From positions 1 through 64,000 of the forward strand of contig NZ_JAHESD010000008.1 in assembly GCF_018598585.1 (NCBI RefSeq): a stretch of 64,000 nucleotides of DNA, in the 5' to 3' direction. Source of the DNA: Chryseosolibacter indicum. Lineage in GTDB: Bacteria; Bacteroidota; Bacteroidia; Cytophagales; Cyclobacteriaceae. Positions 62,781 to 64,000 of this stretch are shown piece after piece. The notes beneath the pieces are model-generated. The model saw nothing but the letters and a program-made list of their open reading frames with translations, did not search any database and had not been told where the DNA came from. The position numbers and the translations under genes were made by a program. Position 1 is the stretch's first letter, and every line of letters starts with the position of its first letter.

Positions 62781-64000
62781 CTATTCAGATTTTAATATTT
62801 CAGCAGGATTCGTTCTCGCTACTTTAAATGTTTGAGTTCCAATTATGACAAGGGCAAGTAAGAGTACTGCTATAACACCAACGAAAAGCTCGCTGAGATT
62901 TAGTGGAGCATGATTGGCAATTTCTGGAAATAATACTTGTTGAAAGAAGAAGTAGATTAGCGGAAGAGCGATAGACGCTGCAATGAGTAGCAATGTTAAA
63001 AAACTCTTGCTAAGTAAATAAAGTAGTCCTCTTTCGCTTGCACCCATCACCTTACGGATACTGATTTCTTTCAGGCGTGTTTCTGTTGTAAAAATTACCA
63101 TTCCAAGTAAACCCACTGAAGCAATACAAATTACCAGCACAGCGAGAAAACCTCCTAATTTCATTGCAGCTTTTAATCCATTGAATGCCTCTTCAATTTG
63201 ATCATCATAAAACTTTGCTTCGAAGGGATGTACAGGATCTATTTTCTTCCAGATGGCTTCCAGCTCGGCATACGTTGCGGGCCAATCAGCTGATAATATC
63301 TTTACATTCAAATGACGTGGCTTTTCTTTCAGGTAGCGTATAATAACTTCCTTGCCTGAGTTATTATTAACCTTGCCATATTCAAAATTCTTTATTACAC
63401 CAATGATGCGTAAATCTTTTCCGTCAACTTTTACTACCTCGCCAATTGCTTTTGCAGGATTTTGTTCTGCAATATTAAATCGCTTTAATACATGTTGGTT
63501 TACGATTACTTCGGTTTCTATTGAGTCCTGCGTGTTCGCGGTAAAATTATTTCCTGCTATTAATTCATGATTATGAAGAGGCAGGTAGTTTTCATCAACA
63601 CTGTTATAGTATACACCAGCAGAGTCTGTTGGATTATTTGGGTTTTTCATGTGAACACCCCAATAATTACCAACACTGGTAACAAGCAATGATTGAGAAA
63701 TGCCTTTTACTTCCGGTAGTTCTGAAAGCTCCTTTATCAGCAATTCTGCTTTATTGTCCTTAAGCGAAATGTTAAGGATGTTGGCTGTTGAAAAGCCAAG
63801 ATCAAATGAAATAAAGTGTTTGTACTGTTTGTAAATGATAAGGGTAGCAGTAATAGCTATGATGGAAAGACTGTATTGAAATACAATAAGTACTTTACGA
63901 AGGGTTAGTCCTTTCAATACAGGCACAGATCCTAAATTCTTTAATACCTGCACGGCATTTATGCGCGAGAAGAACAATGCAGGGAACAACCCAGCCAAAA
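62781..64000 (-). CDS. FtsX/MacB-type ABC transporter permease (partial)
   Basis: The C-terminal part of a permease; the frame runs off the right edge, so the true start is outside the window. Visible: a membrane helix after LKGLTLRKVLIVFQYSLSIIAITATLIIY, a large periplasmic MacB-like domain (about 45-265 of the visible part) and three terminal helices. The conserved cytoplasmic loop ETRLKEISIRKVMGASERGLLYLLSKSF is typical of Bacteroidota FtsX-like permeases with two such halves (about 800 residues in full). The protein ends in ARTNPAEILKSE. The substrate is unknown; relatives export macrolides, lipoproteins or peptides. Confidence 0.9.
   Translation of the reverse strand, partial: LAGLFPALFFSRINAVQVLKNLGSVPVLKGLTLRKVLIVFQYSLSIIAITATLIIYKQYKHFISFDLGFSTANILNISLKDNKAELLIKELSELPEVKGISQSLLVTSVGNYWGVHMKNPNNPTDSAGVYYNSVDENYLPLHNHELIAGNNFTANTQDSIETEVIVNQHVLKRFNIAEQNPAKAIGEVVKVDGKDLRIIGVIKNFEYGKVNNNSGKEVIIRYLKEKPRHLNVKILSADWPATYAELEAIWKKIDPVHPFEAKFYDDQIEEAFNGLKAAMKLGGFLAVLVICIASVGLLGMVIFTTETRLKEISIRKVMGASERGLLYLLSKSFLTLLLIAASIALPLIYFFFQQVLFPEIANHAPLNLSELFVGVIAVLLLALVIIGTQTFKVARTNPAEILKSE

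Noticed and set aside
1-64000. tRNA genes
   Set aside because: No segment with a convincing T-arm (GGTTCRAnTCC) and matching acceptor stem was noticed when reading both strands.

Overview
The window looks like chromosomal DNA of a free-living Bacteroidota, most likely order Cytophagales. The reasons are moderately AT-rich DNA, promoters of the TTG-N19/21-TAnnTTTG type, a type IX secretion (T9SS) C-terminal sorting domain together with SprB-like repeats, TPR-fused histidine kinases, a DAHP synthase/chorismate mutase fusion, and a Tgt that lacks the usual zinc cysteines.

Layout. 1-6300: housekeeping genes (tgt, lptG-like permease, EamA transporter, ispE, fabI, murI), with an 11-bp degenerate tandem repeat in the gap at 3271-3602. 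6367-16110: membrane-arm genes of respiratory complex I, nuoH to nuoN, interrupted after nuoH by a TPR histidine kinase. 16166-26229: a PurF-like amidotransferase, an EVE-domain protein, two tandem secreted paralogs of unknown function, pyrR-pyrB, a cystathionine beta-synthase and a TPR sensor with a phosphoacceptor helix but no ATPase domain. 26295-34702 (minus strand): alpha-2-macroglobulin and penicillin-binding protein 1C, normally neighbours, here separated by a GxxExxY gene that sits between two 30-bp inverted repeats. 34850-36703: an MscS channel and a YafK-like L,D-transpeptidase. 36704-37339: a gene-free stretch with a long rod-like hairpin that may be a small RNA.

37340-57599 is the accessory centrepiece, about 20 kb in one orientation with mostly tiny gaps. 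It encodes an outer-membrane barrel, a 1930-residue secreted protein (TANFOR/FN3-like front, HExxHxxxxxH zincin in the middle, hydrophobic pretoxin-like part, PD-(D/E)xK nuclease-like C-terminus), a cytosolic immunity candidate, a secreted HEAT-like protein, a 1544-residue secreted protein of unknown family, an FN3 protein, and a 1379-residue SprB-repeat adhesin with a T9SS sorting domain. I read it as a surface-displayed polymorphic toxin system. The locus ends at a bidirectional terminator (57622-57655).

57678-61948 (minus strand) is an aromatic amino acid operon, pheA-aminotransferase-tyrA-aroF/chorismate mutase. In front of pheA is a complete translation-coupled attenuator: a 20-codon leader peptide with eight consecutive Phe/Tyr codons, an antiterminator and an intrinsic terminator that ends 8 bases before the pheA start codon. 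61949-62355 is a gene-free stretch holding the leader promoter and a second candidate structured RNA with a potential pseudoknot. The window closes with a small secreted protein and a truncated FtsX/MacB-type ABC permease.
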